Positions 5,807 through 5,943 of a DNA stretch of 5,943 nucleotides are shown piece by piece. Source of the DNA: Fodinibacter sp038330415. Its GTDB lineage: Bacteria > Actinomycetota > Actinomycetes > Actinomycetales > Dermatophilaceae. The DNA is taken from NCBI GenBank assembly GCA_038330415.1, contig JBBQNZ010000204.1, forward strand, positions 1-5,943, written 5' to 3'. Position numbers and translations under genes: made by a program. Every line of letters starts with the position of its first letter. Positions within the stretch are counted from its first letter, which is position 1. The notes below the pieces were generated by a model. The model had not been told where the DNA came from. It saw only the letters and a program-made list of their open reading frames with translations, and searched no databases.

Positions 5807-5943
5807 TCAGCTGAAGCTGTCGCCGCAGGCGCAGGAGCTGCCCGCGTTGGGGTTGTCGATGGTGAAGCCCTGCTTCTCGATGGTGTCGGCGAAGTCGATC
5901 GTCGCGCCGTCGAGGTAGGGGGCGCTCATCCGGTCGATGACGA
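5807..5943 (-). CDS. erpA: A-type iron-sulfur carrier (ErpA/HesB/IscA family), C-terminal part
   Basis: A-type carriers receive Fe-S clusters from the assembly scaffold and deliver them to apo-enzymes in the cytoplasm. Only the last 44 residues are in the window; the family is about 105-120 residues long, so the N-terminal part lies beyond the right edge. The visible end has the family's YLDGATIDFADTIEKQGF pattern and finishes in AGSSCACGDSFS, with the two C-terminal cluster-ligand cysteines in CxC form and the typical CGxSF tail. The third cysteine would be in the missing part. M. tuberculosis Rv2204c, close to adoK, is the expected counterpart. A strong hairpin follows the stop. Family assignment is firm; the ErpA symbol over other A-type names is a choice. 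Confidence 0.9.
   Translation of the reverse strand, partial: VIDRMSAPYLDGATIDFADTIEKQGFTIDNPNAGSSCACGDSFS

Noticed and set aside
4552..5814. Plus-strand open frame of 420 codons opposite adoK
   Set aside because: It has antisense-shadow composition and spans the terminator and intergenic region, while the minus strand encodes a complete PfkB kinase.

Overview
The window is very GC-rich, uses GTG starts freely, and encodes proteins that look actinobacterial. The gene content resembles the erpA/adoK/ctaC neighbourhood of Mycobacterium tuberculosis (Rv2204c, Rv2202c, Rv2200c, from memory). A high-GC actinomycete, perhaps of the Intrasporangiaceae/Dermatophilaceae type, is my best guess; the genus is inference.

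Layout, left to right. (1) Positions 1-2489, minus strand: ctaC followed by ctaD, subunits II and I of the aa3-type cytochrome c oxidase. ctaD is cut by the left window edge. (2) 2490-2583: a 94-bp divergent promoter region. (3) 2584-4049, plus strand: a cysteine-desulfurase-like protein overlapping by 4 bp a TusA-family sulfurtransferase. (4) 4028-5715, minus strand: aat (leucyl/phenylalanyl-tRNA-protein transferase) downstream of a PfkB-family adenosine kinase gene; the 3' end of aat overlaps the 3' end of the tusA-like gene by 22 bp. (5) 5716-5806: a short intergenic region with a perfect 17-bp terminator hairpin and an adoK promoter. (6) 5807-5943, minus strand: the C-terminal end of an A-type Fe-S carrier of the ErpA/HesB family, cut by the right edge. 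No gap reaches 300 bp, and I see no RNA gene, mobile element or CRISPR array.

The main point of interest is the desulfurase-like protein. It keeps the fold-level landmarks and the mobile-loop cysteine, but it contains no lysine anywhere. The Schiff-base lysine is replaced by alanine, and most other PLP-contacting positions are changed as well. The reading frame is intact and is followed by a coupled TusA-like gene with a normal CPxP site. This looks like a maintained, cofactor-less paralogue working with a sulfur carrier, next to a copper/haem oxidase and an Fe-S carrier. A role in sulfur trafficking or oxidase maturation is a hypothesis from context only.

Two genes, the desulfurase-like one and adoK, appear to be leaderless: each has an extended TANNNT -10 box ending exactly 6 nt before a GTG start.
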